DNA of 64,000 nucleotides from Gorillibacterium massiliense (GCF_000455485.1 NZ_CBQR020000102.1:62001-126000); one strand, 5' to 3'; shown: positions 35,538 through 45,730, counted from the stretch's first letter. Made by a program: numbers and translations. The notes: generated by a model not told the origin, from the sequence alone.

Positions 35538-35576
35538 GAGGAGCGGCATGGGGGATTCCCCGACTGCCGCTCCTTT
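35538..35576 (+). terminator. Terminator of the methyltransferase operon
   Basis: GAGGAGCGGCA pairs with TGCCGCTCCTT, with an inner GGGGA/TCCCC pairing, followed by TTG. It lies 3 bases after the stop codon. Confidence 0.75.
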
Positions 35577-35612
35577 GTCATTCTCGGGACTATCGTACCG
35601 CGTCCTGCCGCC

Positions 35613-36176
35613 CTACTTCAAATCAAAGCGCAGAACCCGCTCGGACATCATATTAGGATGAAATTCCAGCATCTTGACCGCATCCCCAACCGGATGCTCA
35701 AAGGGTAAAACCCCGCTCACCGTTTCGCCCGGCGCTAACTGGCCGATATGCAGCTCGCCGCTCTGGTCCAGCGTCGTAACGCTGAGGTCCGGCGATCCGC
35801 TAGACGAAAGCAGATTGAAACTGGCCGAGTTGTAATTTTTCTGCTCTTTCCCCGCGTTTTTCAGCGTAACATGAACGAGAACGAATTCTGTCCCGTCTTT
35901 CAAAATTTGCTCATTATAGCTGGCAGCCGACTCCACCTTATCCACCGTAACCTGCAGATCGAACAATTCCGCGGTTTCTCCGATTTTGTAGGTTTTACTA
36001 TCCGTATCCCCTTGACCCGCCGCCGTGTTCTCAACCGCAGCCTCCGGGGCGGCGCTAGCCGGCTGGCTGGCCTCCGCCGTTGCCGGCTTATCCTCCGCTT
36101 TATTTGAAGACGAGCCGCAGCCTGCTGCGGAGATGATCAACCCTGCCAACAGAAACATTCCGACTATTTTCCGCAT
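35613..36176 (-). CDS. DUF4352 lipoprotein
   Basis: A 187-residue lipoprotein: signal MRKIVGMFLLAGLIISAAGC with lipid Cys near 20, an Ala/Ser/Glu-rich linker (~25-60), then an Ig-like DUF4352 domain (~63-187): TYKIGETAELFDLQVTVDKVE, EFVLVHVTLKNAGKEQ, QLAPGETVSGVLPFE. This domain resembles telomeric-repeat-binding-factor-2 folds in name only and is common in surface lipoproteins of Firmicutes; the role is unknown. Divergent from the histidine kinase gene. Confidence 0.88.
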   Translation of the reverse strand: MRKIVGMFLLAGLIISAAGCGSSSNKAEDKPATAEASQPASAAPEAAVENTAAGQGDTDSKTYKIGETAELFDLQVTVDKVESAASYNEQILKDGTEFVLVHVTLKNAGKEQKNYNSASFNLLSSSGSPDLSVTTLDQSGELHIGQLAPGETVSGVLPFEHPVGDAVKMLEFHPNMMSERVLRFDLK

Positions 36177-36307
36177 ACGATTGCGGCCTCCTTATATTCC
36201 TTTTTGCCGAATCTATGTGCTCTCATCGGCTTTGGTTTACACAACTGATTATTTCTGTTATACCAAAAATAGGGATTGATTACATAATAGGGAAGGATGC
36301 TGCCCGT

Positions 36308-37648
36308 GTGATTCTCTTTTTTTCTATCTTTATGGCCGTACTCATCGTCCTTATCTATCAATACAATCATTCTTCGGCTTCCCATTGGCTTCTGCTAATG
36401 CTCATAGCCGCTTTAGTAGGCATGGTCGGAAATGCCGCTTACAGCATGCTGCCGCCGAATTTGAACACGGGCAGTCCTTGGGCGTCCCTATACGCTATCG
36501 CCGATATCCTGCTCACCAAGTTTTACTGGTTCTCCAGCGCCGGGGTTTACTTCTTCTTCATGTATGCTATCGTTTACTCCGGCCGTTTCAACCGAAAACT
36601 TCAATACGGATTGGGCTTTCTTCTTCCTTTGCCGTATTTCGTCCTCTATTCCGAAGACCGAACGCCTGGCTATTACCAAGGGTTTTTAATATCGGTGATG
36701 ATCTACACCCTGCTGGCAACCGCCTTAATGATCGACGGCGCATGGAGAGAAACGCATCCGGGAAAACGAAGGGAGCGCCTGCTCTCGGCCATCCTGTTGA
36801 TCCCCCCGGTTTGGGTTGCGGTGGTTTTTCGATCTCTCTTTCCGGAATACGAACGCGACCATTATCAGTCCTTCGTGGCGGCGCCTGTCGTCTTCGTGGT
36901 TCTGTTCATCTTTTTGTCCTTTCGCTACGGGGTGCTCGATATCCGAATCACCCTCCGAAAAACAGGTCCGGACGAGAGGTTCAAAGGCATCGCTTCCGGT
37001 TTGATGATGATGAACCATGCCGTTAAAAACCACGTAACCAACATCCATCTGATCGCCCAAGAATGGGACCACGCCCGGACCGGCTTCCCGGCTGGAGATG
37101 CCGCCATTATTCAGGAGGAATCCCAGCAAGTCATGGCCATCGTAAAACGCATCCGCAACCAGATCGAGGATATCGAAATCGAGCGGGCTCCTTGCGATCT
37201 GAACGTGCTTTTGGAAAATGCCCTGCGTTCGCTTCGGCGATATTTGGATAACGGCGTGATTACCGTGGTCAAACAATGGGATACTCCCGCCACTTATGCC
37301 AATTGCGACAAAGATCATATTCAGGAGGTTTTCTATAATATTTTACATAACGCCATCGAAGCCATAGGAGACCGTCCGGGAACCATCCAGATCCGTATCG
37401 AAGAGAACCGGAAGATGATCCTCATCGAAATTTCAGACGATGGGCCGGGAATTGACCGAAACGACCTTACCGACATCTTCAATCCGTTTTTCTCCACAAA
37501 AGCCGACGCCCAACACTTCGGTCTCGGGCTATCCTATTGCTATTTGGTCATGGAAAAGCACGGGGGTAGCATCGAGGCGTTCAGCATCAAGGATATGGGG
37601 ACGACGTTTACCGTCCGGCTGCCGGTTAAAGGCACTCCTACCCTATAA
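36308..37648 (+). CDS. Membrane sensor histidine kinase
   Basis: A 446-residue kinase. N-terminal half with about six or seven TM segments (~2-215; no extracellular domain of size), then a phosphoacceptor region MMNHAVKNHVTNIHLIAQE near 238 and a HATPase_c domain: N box QEVFYNILHNAIEAIGD near 340, G1 ISDDGPGIDRND near 377, F box IFNPFFSTK, G2 GLGLSYCYLVMEKHGG near 405. I prefer the GTG at 36308, which has GGGAAGGA 10 bases upstream; a longer frame is open from 36215. It is tail-to-tail with a response regulator (6-base overlap of the ends), a probable partner. Signal probably sensed in the membrane. Confidence 0.88.
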   Translation: MILFFSIFMAVLIVLIYQYNHSSASHWLLLMLIAALVGMVGNAAYSMLPPNLNTGSPWASLYAIADILLTKFYWFSSAGVYFFFMYAIVYSGRFNRKLQYGLGFLLPLPYFVLYSEDRTPGYYQGFLISVMIYTLLATALMIDGAWRETHPGKRRERLLSAILLIPPVWVAVVFRSLFPEYERDHYQSFVAAPVVFVVLFIFLSFRYGVLDIRITLRKTGPDERFKGIASGLMMMNHAVKNHVTNIHLIAQEWDHARTGFPAGDAAIIQEESQQVMAIVKRIRNQIEDIEIERAPCDLNVLLENALRSLRRYLDNGVITVVKQWDTPATYANCDKDHIQEVFYNILHNAIEAIGDRPGTIQIRIEENRKMILIEISDDGPGIDRNDLTDIFNPFFSTKADAQHFGLGLSYCYLVMEKHGGSIEAFSIKDMGTTFTVRLPVKGTPTL

Positions 37649-38353
37649 AATGCCAAGCTGCTTAGCCAGTTGAATGATCTCCTTGGAGTTGTGTTTTTTC
37701 AACCGCAGCCATTCCAAATAAGGAAACTTCCCCTTCAGCACCGAGGATACCTTGCAAAGCTCGTTGTTAATCGTATATTCGCTATAAAATAGCATTTCGG
37801 AAATTTCCCTGCGGCTATACCCCGCGTCCTGCAGCTGCAAAATTTTAATTTGCGTCGGCGTAATCCGCTTCCGCAAATCGCTCTCCTGTTGATTGCTCAG
37901 CACATTCAGCACCTTCGCCGCGGTGGAATGATGGAGTCCCGACCGTCCGTGGTACGCATCGCGGATAGCCGCTGGGATATCGTCAAAATGTTCCTTGGTG
38001 ATATAGTTATCGACACGACCGAACCCAAGAGTATGCACGATGATCTCATCGTCCTCCATCGAGGACAGCACAATGATTTTCGGTGATTTTTCTGCGCCTG
38101 GGCCGTCCATCTCTTTCCCCCGAAGCTCCAGGGCGATCTCCAGCCCTTCCATCGTTTTGCTCAAGTTCAAATCCAGCAGCAGCACGTCAAAGGAAACCGA
38201 CTGCAGCGCAGCCATTAGCGGCTCCTTGCTCACCGCCCAGCCGACAACCGCAAATCCGCTCTCCTGTCCCAGCCGGTTCAGGAGCAGCCGAGCAAACACC
38301 GGATCATCCTCGCAAACGAATACCCGTATCGACTCATCCATAAGCGAAGGCAC
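37643..38353 (-). CDS. Response regulator with C-terminal HTH
   Basis: A 236-residue two-component regulator. Receiver domain ~7-130 with the acidic pair CEDD near 14-17, phosphoacceptor Asp in VLLLDLNLS near 60, Ser in IIVLSS near 96 and Lys in NYITKEHF near 119. C-terminal HTH (~165-215; RRITPTQIKILQLQDAGYSRREISEMLFYSEYTINNEL-like) of the LuxR/sigma-region-4 type. GTG start after AGGAG; an ATG four codons later (38341) is an alternative. Its opposite orientation to the kinase is unusual, since pairs are normally in one operon. Confidence 0.88.
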   Translation of the reverse strand: MPSLMDESIRVFVCEDDPVFARLLLNRLGQESGFAVVGWAVSKEPLMAALQSVSFDVLLLDLNLSKTMEGLEIALELRGKEMDGPGAEKSPKIIVLSSMEDDEIIVHTLGFGRVDNYITKEHFDDIPAAIRDAYHGRSGLHHSTAAKVLNVLSNQQESDLRKRITPTQIKILQLQDAGYSRREISEMLFYSEYTINNELCKVSSVLKGKFPYLEWLRLKKHNSKEIIQLAKQLGIL

Positions 38354-38419
38354 CTTTCTCTCCTGTTTATCCGATACTCTTATGCTAGCTTGAGCATATC
38401 AAATTCACCAAGGTTTGAA

Positions 38420-38490
38420 AGCAAAAAAATGCCCATTTATAGGAGTAAGCCTCCGAACCGCCGATAAAGTAACTCCGCGGTTCGGAAGCT
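38420..38490 (-). terminator. Terminator of the FG-GAP/SLH gene
   Basis: On the minus strand AGCTTCCGAACCGC pairs with GCGGTTCGGAGGCT across a 15-base loop; a TTTTTTT run follows about 20 bases later. Confidence 0.65.
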
Positions 38491-38502
38491 GACGGCATGA
38501 TT

Positions 38503-41500
38503 TTAATTCGGAGCTTTTCTCGCCAAAAGATTAACCGTTACCGACTCCGCACGCGTAGTATTGTCGTTCGGGAAGAAACGATTGCCGCTTTTCCCGCTGA
38601 CAACGGAACGGATGCGCAGAGCTTCGACAAAGGCACTGGACCAATACGGAATAATCGCATCGTCATCAAAACCAGTATGGATGCCCTGCTGGATCGGGAA
38701 CCCATAGGCTTTTGCTATGATAATGGCCATCTCTGCTCGGGAGATTAAAGCATTCGGTTTGAAGCTGCCATCGGGATACCCTACGACAATGCCTTTCTCC
38801 GTGCCAATGGACACTGCTTTCTGCGCCCAATCCGGAATTTGAGCGGAATCTGTGTAGGGAAGAGGGACTCCTCCTTCCGTTAAATGGAGAGCATTCACGA
38901 TCATGACGGTGAATTCCGCCCGGGTAACCGCCTTATCCGGTTTGAAACTGCCGTCTGGATATCCGCTGACAATGCCATCCTTAGCGCCTTCCTTGATATA
39001 AGGCTCGGCCCAATGACCGGCAATATCGTTGAACGTAATCTCCGGAGTTGGCGTCGGGGTCGGCGTAGGCGTTGGTGTTGGGGTTGGCGTTGGTGTTGGG
39101 GTCGACACATACCCCCCTCCTCCTCCGGATACCGGTGTCGGGGTCGGGGTCGGTGTAGGCGTCGATGTCGGCTCCGTCGTATGTGAATCCGTCGGGGTCG
39201 GGGTAGGCGTAGGCGTAGGCGTCGGAGTTACCGGCGGCCGTTCGGAAGGAGTTGGCTCCACGACATTGCCACTACCGTACAATAAGGTGAAATCCATGCC
39301 ATCATAACTGGGCACTGCCACATCGTAGAATCCGTCCTTGTTGAAATCCAACACCGATAAGCCCTCGGCCTTTGAACCGATTTGGTGCTCTACCGGAGCT
39401 TTAAAGGTTCCCGCAGCATCACCATTGCCCAACAGAACCGTTATCACGTTCTTCGAATCGTCGGATACGACCAAATCCATTTTACCGTCGTTGTTGATGT
39501 CTCCTTGGGCGATTTTCGCTACGGCTCGGCCCGCCGGGTAGGATTCAGCCTGTTTGAATGTCCCGTCGCCATATACATGATCGGTATCCGTCTGCCCAAC
39601 GAGAACAAAGACGTTATTAAAGGTGCTGTCAATGGAAGTAACGGCAAGATCGAGAGCATTGTCGTTGTTGTAATAACCTGCCGTAATTGCTAATGGTTTA
39701 GCGCCGGCGTCATAGAGCACGGCGGACTTGAAGCCAGTTTGCTTCGGATCGTTCAGCATGACGGAAACTTTGCCATTTGTCCCTTTGTTTACTGCCGCCA
39801 AATCGGCATAGCCGTCTCCGTTGAAGTCCCCGGCCACGATGGATTCCACATGACTACCTGGTGTCGCTCCGGTATTAAAGTCACCCAGATAGCCCATCGA
39901 GTTGGATTGATCAGAGCCTGTATATATGCTAATGGAATTGCCATCGTAGCTTGAAATAGCAATATCATTAATTTTGTCCCCGTTAAAGTCGGCCACAGCC
40001 AGTGCCTCGGGATGTCCTCCCGTGGGGAGATCGATTCCCGATTGGAAGGTCTTATCGCCATTTCCATAGAACAGTGTAATGCTGGCCTTCTCATGGTTTG
40101 CCATGACGATATCGCGCTTTCCATCGTGGTTGAAGTCACCGGCTGCGATGGCGACCTGACCCCCCATAAATCTTCCATCCAAAAATACGGGATCCTCGAA
40201 GGTACCGCCCGCTTTCCCGAAGAAAACGGCCGCCCGGTACCCGGCGCTGTCAGCCAAAGCGATATCTATGAGCCCATCTTTGTTGAAATCCGTGGCTACG
40301 GAAGCCGTTATTCCAACAGGGCCGTTCGGATTCAGGAAGGTATGCGGGGCAAAGAATAGCCCTCCACCTAACCCTTTTAATAATGTGACGTTCCCGGCAA
40401 CACCTGTTGCCGTATCTCCGTCGCCGGAGTTTGCAGACAGCAGGTCCATCTTCCCATCTCGGTCAAAGTCCGCTGCGACAAGATCAGCAGGACTAGTGCC
40501 TGCCGCAAAGCCGTATTCGGCCGACCGGGTGAAGGTTCCATCGCCTCCGCCTAATAAAATACGGATGTCGCCCGTCTCCTGATTGAGCACCGCCAGGTCG
40601 GCAAGAGAGTCCCCGTTGAAGTCGGCTGAAGCAATGCCGATGGGCTCCCAATAAGAATCATAGGAAAAGGTGCTTGTAAAATCACCGTTGCTTGCGCCTA
40701 GCATAATCACGACTTTGTTACTGCCGAGAACCGTTACCGCAAGATCGATATATGCGTCGTCATTGAAATAACCGGAAGCCAGAGCAACGGGCTTTCCGAC
40801 ATTGATGACACCGGGATCTTCCACCTGATAGGAATCCTGCAACTGGACTTTACCCTTGTCATAGGTCAAGATCGCCACACTGTTCCCGCCTGAAATGGCA
40901 ACGGCAATATTATCGCCCTTCATTTCATTCGGCACCCCAACTTTCAAAGCTTCGGGGGTTTCCGGCAACAGTACAAGCTGGTCGTCTACCTTCTGAGGGT
41001 CTGGAGCAGCAGTCTCCGTTGACGGCGTCTCCGTTACAGCAGGTTCTGTCGGGGCAGGATCCTCCACCCCTGGTTGGACGCTGTGCAACATACCGCCCGG
41101 TGGCTCCGTTGCAGCCGATTCCTGCGTCGGTGCCGGCGTCTCTGTTACAGCAGGCGTTTCCGTCGGTGTCGGGGTCTCCGTTCCCGGCTGAACGCTGTGC
41201 AGCATGCCGCCAGGTGGCTCCGTTGCAGCCGATTCCTGCGTCGGTGCCGGGGTCTCTGTTACAGCAGGCGTTTCCGTCGGTGTCGGGGTCTCCGTTCCCG
41301 GCTGGACGCTGTGCAGCATGCCGCCAGGTGGCTCCGTTGCAGCCGATTCCTGCGTCGGTGCCGGGGTCTCTGTTACAGCAGGCGTTTCCGTCGGTGTCGG
41401 CTGTTCGCCCTTCAGAGGACCGTCCGGAGGTACTGTCGCCAGTTCTTCTCCGCCAACGGCCGTCGGCATCGTATTACCCACTTCCTTCGGAACCGCGATA

Positions 41501-42108
41501 AGACCCGCTGGGGCTTTGCCCACCCCGATATTTTCGATCGGCCCATTGTAGGTCCCATCGCGATTAAGCGGCCCCCATATAACGGAGACGGAGTTGTCTC
41601 CACTATGAGTCACAGCCAAATCTTGATAGCCATCCCCATTAAAATCACCATGGGTAATCGCAGCTTGTTGCGGAGCTTGATTGGAAAAAGAAACGGTTAC
41701 CGGCGGATCAAACGTCCCGTCGCCTTTGCCGAACAGAATGCTGATTGAGCCGTCCTGGGAATTGGCCACTACCAAATCGATGAGCATATCGACATTCAAA
41801 TCTACCGCCGTAACGGCAACGGGCGCGCCTCCAACCGAATAGGGAGCGGCCGGAGCGAAGGTACCATCGCCTTTTCCTATCAAGACCGAAACGTTAGCCG
41901 ACCCTTGATTGACCACAGCCGCATCCATGATCTTGTCATTGTTAAAATCGGCCGACACCACACCTGCAGGATTCTCCCCTGTCTCAAAAACCGACGCGCT
42001 TAGCAGCAGGGGAGCAGCATTCGCTTGCATCGGCAGCAGCACCAGAGCAGCCGCCGTAAACCCGGCCAGCCATCTCCATCGCACTGCTTTTCTTCGTTTT
42101 CGTAGCAT
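38503..42108 (-). CDS. SLH-anchored FG-GAP/VCBS repeat surface protein
   Basis: A 1201-residue secreted protein. Signal peptide ~1-32. A beta-propeller of FG-GAP/VCBS repeats (about 13 D-x-N-x-D-x-x-x-D units such as [24 protein letters not shown]) is split by a Pro/Thr/Glu linker (~205-375) that holds a 38-residue unit three times. The propeller resumes at ~390-960. A (PT)n linker with a short Gly patch (~965-1030) leads to three SLH repeats (~1030-1201). The DxNxD loops bind Ca2+ as in integrin alpha chains. Likely an adhesin or cell-surface binding protein; ligand unknown. Single-gene unit. Confidence 0.9.
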   Translation of the reverse strand: MLRKRRKAVRWRWLAGFTAAALVLLPMQANAAPLLLSASVFETGENPAGVVSADFNNDKIMDAAVVNQGSANVSVLIGKGDGTFAPAAPYSVGGAPVAVTAVDLNVDMLIDLVVANSQDGSISILFGKGDGTFDPPVTVSFSNQAPQQAAITHGDFNGDGYQDLAVTHSGDNSVSVIWGPLNRDGTYNGPIENIGVGKAPAGLIAVPKEVGNTMPTAVGGEELATVPPDGPLKGEQPTPTETPAVTETPAPTQESAATEPPGGMLHSVQPGTETPTPTETPAVTETPAPTQESAATEPPGGMLHSVQPGTETPTPTETPAVTETPAPTQESAATEPPGGMLHSVQPGVEDPAPTEPAVTETPSTETAAPDPQKVDDQLVLLPETPEALKVGVPNEMKGDNIAVAISGGNSVAILTYDKGKVQLQDSYQVEDPGVINVGKPVALASGYFNDDAYIDLAVTVLGSNKVVIMLGASNGDFTSTFSYDSYWEPIGIASADFNGDSLADLAVLNQETGDIRILLGGGDGTFTRSAEYGFAAGTSPADLVAADFDRDGKMDLLSANSGDGDTATGVAGNVTLLKGLGGGLFFAPHTFLNPNGPVGITASVATDFNKDGLIDIALADSAGYRAAVFFGKAGGTFEDPVFLDGRFMGGQVAIAAGDFNHDGKRDIVMANHEKASITLFYGNGDKTFQSGIDLPTGGHPEALAVADFNGDKINDIAISSYDGNSISIYTGSDQSNSMGYLGDFNTGATPGSHVESIVAGDFNGDGYADLAAVNKGTNGKVSVMLNDPKQTGFKSAVLYDAGAKPLAITAGYYNNDNALDLAVTSIDSTFNNVFVLVGQTDTDHVYGDGTFKQAESYPAGRAVAKIAQGDINNDGKMDLVVSDDSKNVITVLLGNGDAAGTFKAPVEHQIGSKAEGLSVLDFNKDGFYDVAVPSYDGMDFTLLYGSGNVVEPTPSERPPVTPTPTPTPTPTPTDSHTTEPTSTPTPTPTPTPVSGGGGGYVSTPTPTPTPTPTPTPTPTPTPEITFNDIAGHWAEPYIKEGAKDGIVSGYPDGSFKPDKAVTRAEFTVMIVNALHLTEGGVPLPYTDSAQIPDWAQKAVSIGTEKGIVVGYPDGSFKPNALISRAEMAIIIAKAYGFPIQQGIHTGFDDDAIIPYWSSAFVEALRIRSVVSGKSGNRFFPNDNTTRAESVTVNLLARKAPN
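41067..41408 (-). repeat. 114-bp (38-codon) tandem repeat, three copies
   Basis: Markers GTTGCAGCCGATTCCTGCG at 41108, 41222 and 41336 show a strict 114-base period. The encoded unit contains [19 protein letters not shown] and then [12 protein letters not shown]. The copies are nearly identical at DNA level, so the linker length probably changes by slippage or unequal crossover. Confidence 0.92.
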
Positions 42109-42365
42109 TTTTGTATTCCTTCCTTTCTATTTCAGAAATTGAAATGGTTTCCATCGCTGATCATAGCAAAGGTCGGTAAGAAAAAAACTATCTGAAAATC
42201 GAGGTAGTTTCGCCATGAAATCGATTTATTTTTTCGGCTACTAAACTTGAAAGCCCTTATGCAGTTATGTCACAATAAGAACGCGAATAGCGGTCGTTTT
42301 TCTTGCGGTATCGGAAGTAAGGGACAAACGGTACATACCATCAATCCTGAAAGAAGGAATAAACC

Positions 42366-43292
42366 ATGAGAACAATCAAGCTTGGAAATAGCGCGCTGGA
42401 CGTTCCTGTCGTAGCCGTCGGCTGCATGCGCATCAACTCCCTAGACAAAACCGGAGCCGAGCGCTTCGTACAAGCCGCCCTCGATGAAGGCGCAAACTTC
42501 TTCGACCACGCAGATATTTACGGCGCCGGGGAGTGCGAGACCATTTTTGCCGATGCGATCCACATGAACGACGACATCCGGGAAAAAATCATCCTCCAAT
42601 CCAAATGCGGCATCCGCAACCAAATCGGAACCTTCGATTTTTCCAAAGAGCATATCCTTTGGTCCGTGGATCAAATCTTGAAGCGGTTGAAAACCGATTA
42701 TCTGGACATCTTGCTCCTCCACCGCCCCGATGCCCTCGTGGAACCGGAAGAGGTAGCGGAAGCCTTCGACCGTCTGGAAGAATCCGGCAAGGTGCGCCAC
42801 TTCGGCGTATCCAACCAAAACCCGATGCAAATCCAATTGCTTAAAAAGTTCGTGAAGCAGCCTATCGTCGCCAACCAGCTGCAGCTGAGCATCACCAACG
42901 CGAACATGATCTCCGCCGGGATCAACGTGAACATGGAGAACGCTCCCTCTTTGAACCGGGACGGCAGCATTTTGGATTTTTGCAGACTGAACGACATCAC
43001 CATCCAACCCTGGTCGCCATTCCAATACGGCTTCTTTGAAGGGGTCTTCCTGGGCAACACCGAGAAGTTCCCGGAACTGAACAAGAAGATCGACGAAATC
43101 GCGGAAAAATACAACGTGACGAACACCACCATCGCCATCGCTTGGCTGTTGCGTCATCCGGCGAACATGCAGCCGGTCATCGGCACGATGAACATCGACC
43201 GCCTGAAGGACTGCTGCAAAGCCACCGACATCCGCCTGACCCGGGAAGAATGGTACGAAATCTACCGCGCGGCAGGGAACATTCTGCCTTAA
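42366..43292 (+). CDS. Aldo/keto reductase
   Basis: A 308-residue NADPH-dependent TIM-barrel oxidoreductase of the YdhF/AKR11-12 style. The catalytic tetrad is visible: Asp47/Asp50 region in FDHADIYG, Tyr52, Lys80 in LQSKCG, His119 in LLLHRPD. Cofactor-binding parts are RHFGVSN near 152 and PVIGTMNIDRL near 276. It probably reduces small carbonyl compounds. AGAAGGAAT site before the ATG; strong terminator after it. Confidence 0.93.
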   Translation: MRTIKLGNSALDVPVVAVGCMRINSLDKTGAERFVQAALDEGANFFDHADIYGAGECETIFADAIHMNDDIREKIILQSKCGIRNQIGTFDFSKEHILWSVDQILKRLKTDYLDILLLHRPDALVEPEEVAEAFDRLEESGKVRHFGVSNQNPMQIQLLKKFVKQPIVANQLQLSITNANMISAGINVNMENAPSLNRDGSILDFCRLNDITIQPWSPFQYGFFEGVFLGNTEKFPELNKKIDEIAEKYNVTNTTIAIAWLLRHPANMQPVIGTMNIDRLKDCCKATDIRLTREEWYEIYRAAGNILP

Positions 43293-43320
43293 ACTACTCA
43301 CTAAGCTTCTCAGCAAAAAC

Positions 43321-43366
43321 AAAGCCCTTCCGCCTCGAAAAAGGCGGAAAGGGCTTTTGGTTTTTG
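43321..43366. terminator. Bidirectional terminator
   Basis: AAAGCCCTTCCGCC TCGAAAAA GGCGGAAAGGGCTTTT: a 13-14 bp stem followed by T-rich sequence. It is shared by the aldo/keto reductase (plus) and the SulP gene (minus). Confidence 0.92.
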
Positions 43367-43371
43367 TTATC

Positions 43372-45129
43372 TTAGACAATTTCAGGCGCCAAGGCTGCCC
43401 GCTCCGAACGTTCTTTCACCCTCGGGCTTGCCAGCTTTTCGCATTCATGGAAGGCAAAATGCTTGCACCCCACACACTCCGCGCGATTTAGCTTCGTCAT
43501 GGAATAGCTGATGGCGCCGCCTGTTTGTTCGAAAAAATGATCTTCCCCGATGACTTGATCCAGCCCGGTTTTGTTCAACACCTGCCGTGGTTGATGTTGC
43601 AGCTCGGAGAGGAGAACCGTCCCCCCTTGCCGCTGAACTTTTTTGATCACACCCGCTAAGTTCGCTTCGCCCGTCGTGTCCATATACGGAACATGGTTCA
43701 TACGCAGAATCAGGACTTTGGGCTGGCGGCGGAGCTCTTCCATCAACTTTTGGTCAAACCCATCCGCAGCACCGAAAAATAGCGCTCCTTCAATCGTGTA
43801 AATGCTCACTTGCGGACAATTGTGCTGGTCGTGCACCATGTGTGCGGCCACTTTTTCATTTTTATGGGAAGGATCGGGCAGTACCTTTGCCGTATTCAAT
43901 ATCTCGCTCATATGTTTCACAAAGACCACACCCGACAGGACGACACCGACTTCTACAGCCGTGGTCAAATCCGTGAAAACCGTAAGCAAAAAGGTGACGA
44001 CGAGGACGATGGACTCCGCACCCTTTGTTTTCAGCACGCGGATAAAGGCTTTGGATTCGCTCATATTCCATGCCACCACCATCAAGATTGGCGCCATACT
44101 GGCAAGAGGGATGTCGGAGGCGTAGGGAGCAAACAAAAATAAGACAAGCAGTACAACAATCCCGTGAATCACACCCGAAAGCGGCGATGCCGCACCGCTC
44201 TTAATGTTGGTTGCCGTGCGGGCGATGGCCCCCGTAGCGGGAATTCCGCCAAAAAGAGGAGCCGCCATGTTGGCAATCCCCTGTCCAATGAGCTCCCGGT
44301 TGCTGTTGTGCCGGGTGCCGGTCATGCCGTCGGCGACAACGGCGGAAAGCAGCGATTCAATCCCGCCCAGCATCGCGATGATAAAAGCGGGCTTAATGAG
44401 CTGCCTCATATGTTCCAGAGTAAGCGACGGGAAATGCATGCTGGGCAAGCGGTTCGGAATAGTACCGTACGTCGACCCGATGGTCGCCACCTTATCCGGG
44501 AAGAACAGCAAGGCAACGACGGTTGAAACGAGCAGTCCCACGAGGGATCCGGGGATCTTCGGAAATCGTTTCTGCATCAGCAGGATGCAGGCTAAAGCGA
44601 TAGCCGCGGTTAGGACACTGTACCCGTTGGTGGTGCTAAGGTGCGTCCCCAGTTCCTTCATGTTGGCAATAAACGACTCATGCTTCGCCAGATTGCGCAG
44701 TCCGAAGAAGTTTGCGATTTGACCGGTAAAAATCGTAACCGCAATGCCTGCCGTAAATCCGATGGTCACGGGACGGGGAATGAATTTGATGATTCCACCG
44801 AGCTTGAATAGTCCCATCAATAAGAGGATGACTCCCGCCATAAATCCAGCGATCAGCAGGTTTTCATAGCCGTACTTCATCACAAGCGCAAACAATACGG
44901 GGATGAAAGCTCCTGTCGGCCCACCGATTTGAAACTTGGAGCCTCCGAATAGGGAGATCAAAATGCCTGCTACGATAACGGAAAATAACCCGTACTCCGG
45001 CTTTACGCCGGAAGCGATGGCAAAAGCCATCCCCAAAGGAATCGCAACGATGCCGACAATCAACCCGGAAACCAAATCTTTCTGCATCAACTTGAAATGA
45101 TAGCCCTGAAATCTGCCGCCCTGTCTCAT
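43372..45129 (-). CDS. SulP family anion transporter with STAS domain
   Basis: A 585-residue transporter. About 12-14 TM segments (~12-420) with SulP signatures VGIVAIPLGMAFAIASGV near 24 and FGGIPATGAIARTATNIKSGA near 285-305. A cytoplasmic STAS domain (~440-545) includes VLILRMNHVPYMDTTGEANL. A Cys-rich tail (AECVGCKHFAFHECEKL) follows. It takes up sulfate, bicarbonate or another anion. The ATG at 45129 has GGAG 6 bases upstream. Its promoter region holds palindromes that the neighbouring ArsR protein may bind. The Cys/His tail might bind a metal. Confidence 0.92.
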   Translation of the reverse strand: MRQGGRFQGYHFKLMQKDLVSGLIVGIVAIPLGMAFAIASGVKPEYGLFSVIVAGILISLFGGSKFQIGGPTGAFIPVLFALVMKYGYENLLIAGFMAGVILLLMGLFKLGGIIKFIPRPVTIGFTAGIAVTIFTGQIANFFGLRNLAKHESFIANMKELGTHLSTTNGYSVLTAAIALACILLMQKRFPKIPGSLVGLLVSTVVALLFFPDKVATIGSTYGTIPNRLPSMHFPSLTLEHMRQLIKPAFIIAMLGGIESLLSAVVADGMTGTRHNSNRELIGQGIANMAAPLFGGIPATGAIARTATNIKSGAASPLSGVIHGIVVLLVLFLFAPYASDIPLASMAPILMVVAWNMSESKAFIRVLKTKGAESIVLVVTFLLTVFTDLTTAVEVGVVLSGVVFVKHMSEILNTAKVLPDPSHKNEKVAAHMVHDQHNCPQVSIYTIEGALFFGAADGFDQKLMEELRRQPKVLILRMNHVPYMDTTGEANLAGVIKKVQRQGGTVLLSELQHQPRQVLNKTGLDQVIGEDHFFEQTGGAISYSMTKLNRAECVGCKHFAFHECEKLASPRVKERSERAALAPEIV

Positions 45130-45153
45130 ACCCATCTCCGAATTCGCATTATT

Positions 45154-45191
45154 TTAAATATTTGATTATTTAAATATATGACGAATCATAT
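45154..45191. promoter_or_regulatory. Palindromic operator candidates upstream of sulP
   Basis: Two adjacent palindromes lie just before the sulP start: an AT-rich imperfect one at 45154-45177 (TTAAATATTTGA facing TTATTTAAATAT) and ATATGA-CGAA-TCATAT at 45176-45191, a perfect 6-4-6 repeat. Similar AT-rich dyads bind ArsR/CzrA-type repressors, and an ArsR gene is next door. Confidence 0.55.
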
Positions 45192-45251
45192 ATCCTCACC
45201 CGACCGCTGTCAATTGAGCATTCGCACCTTATAACGGTCTGCGGACACAAG

Positions 45252-45286
45252 AAAAAGGGGAAATGAAATCATTTCCCCCTTTTTTG
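45252..45286 (-). terminator. Terminator between arsR-like gene and sulP
   Basis: On the minus strand AAAAAAGGGGGAAATGATTTC pairs with the following CATTTCCCC and ends in a TTTTTC tract. It separates the regulator from sulP, which then needs its own promoter. Confidence 0.85.
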
Positions 45287-45303
45287 GCGAGATTCATTGG
45301 ATT

Positions 45304-45630
45304 TTATTGGTTTTTGATATTTTCCAGCAAGGAGATGGCATTAATCAGATGGTTGTCAAAAATTTGCCGGGCAACCTTCAGCAATTCCTTTATGAGCGGG
45401 TCCCTTAAGGAATAAATCACCGATGTTCCGTCCTTCGTTCCGACCACCACATTTTTGCTGCGCAGAACGGCCAGTTGCTGCGAAACCGCGGAGCCCTCGC
45501 TGCCAAGCAGCATCTGGATTTCATTCACGGTTTTATCGCCTTCGGACAAAACCTCCAGGATGCGGATCCGTAAAGGGTGAGCCAGCGCTTTAAAAAAATC
45601 GGCTTTAAACTGCTGAACTTCCTGAAGCAT
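45304..45630 (-). CDS. ArsR family transcriptional regulator
   Basis: A 108-residue winged-helix repressor: ADFFKALAHPLRIRILEVLSEGDKTVNEIQMLLGSEGSAVSQQLAVLRSKNVVVGTKDGTSVIYSLRDP, with the recognition helix near SAVSQQLAVL. No classical ELCVCDL metal-binding site; only the C-terminal part (DNHLINAISLLENI) lacks Cys or His clusters except a single His, so the inducer may not be a metal. The ATG at 45630 follows GAGGAG by 6 bases; the longer frame is rejected. It lies upstream of sulP on the same strand and probably controls it. Confidence 0.9.
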   Translation of the reverse strand: MLQEVQQFKADFFKALAHPLRIRILEVLSEGDKTVNEIQMLLGSEGSAVSQQLAVLRSKNVVVGTKDGTSVIYSLRDPLIKELLKVARQIFDNHLINAISLLENIKNQ

Positions 45631-45730
45631 AACGTTCTCCTCTACTATTTGAAGATTTGCATACATCATAACATACATTCTTTTTTTGTGAATAACCCCG
45701 GTATCCGGCGGCAAAATCGAATGGGCCGAA

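Noticed and set aside
41067-41408. Regular repeats that could suggest CRISPR
   Set aside because: The units are 114 bases, contiguous without spacers and in frame within a surface protein gene.
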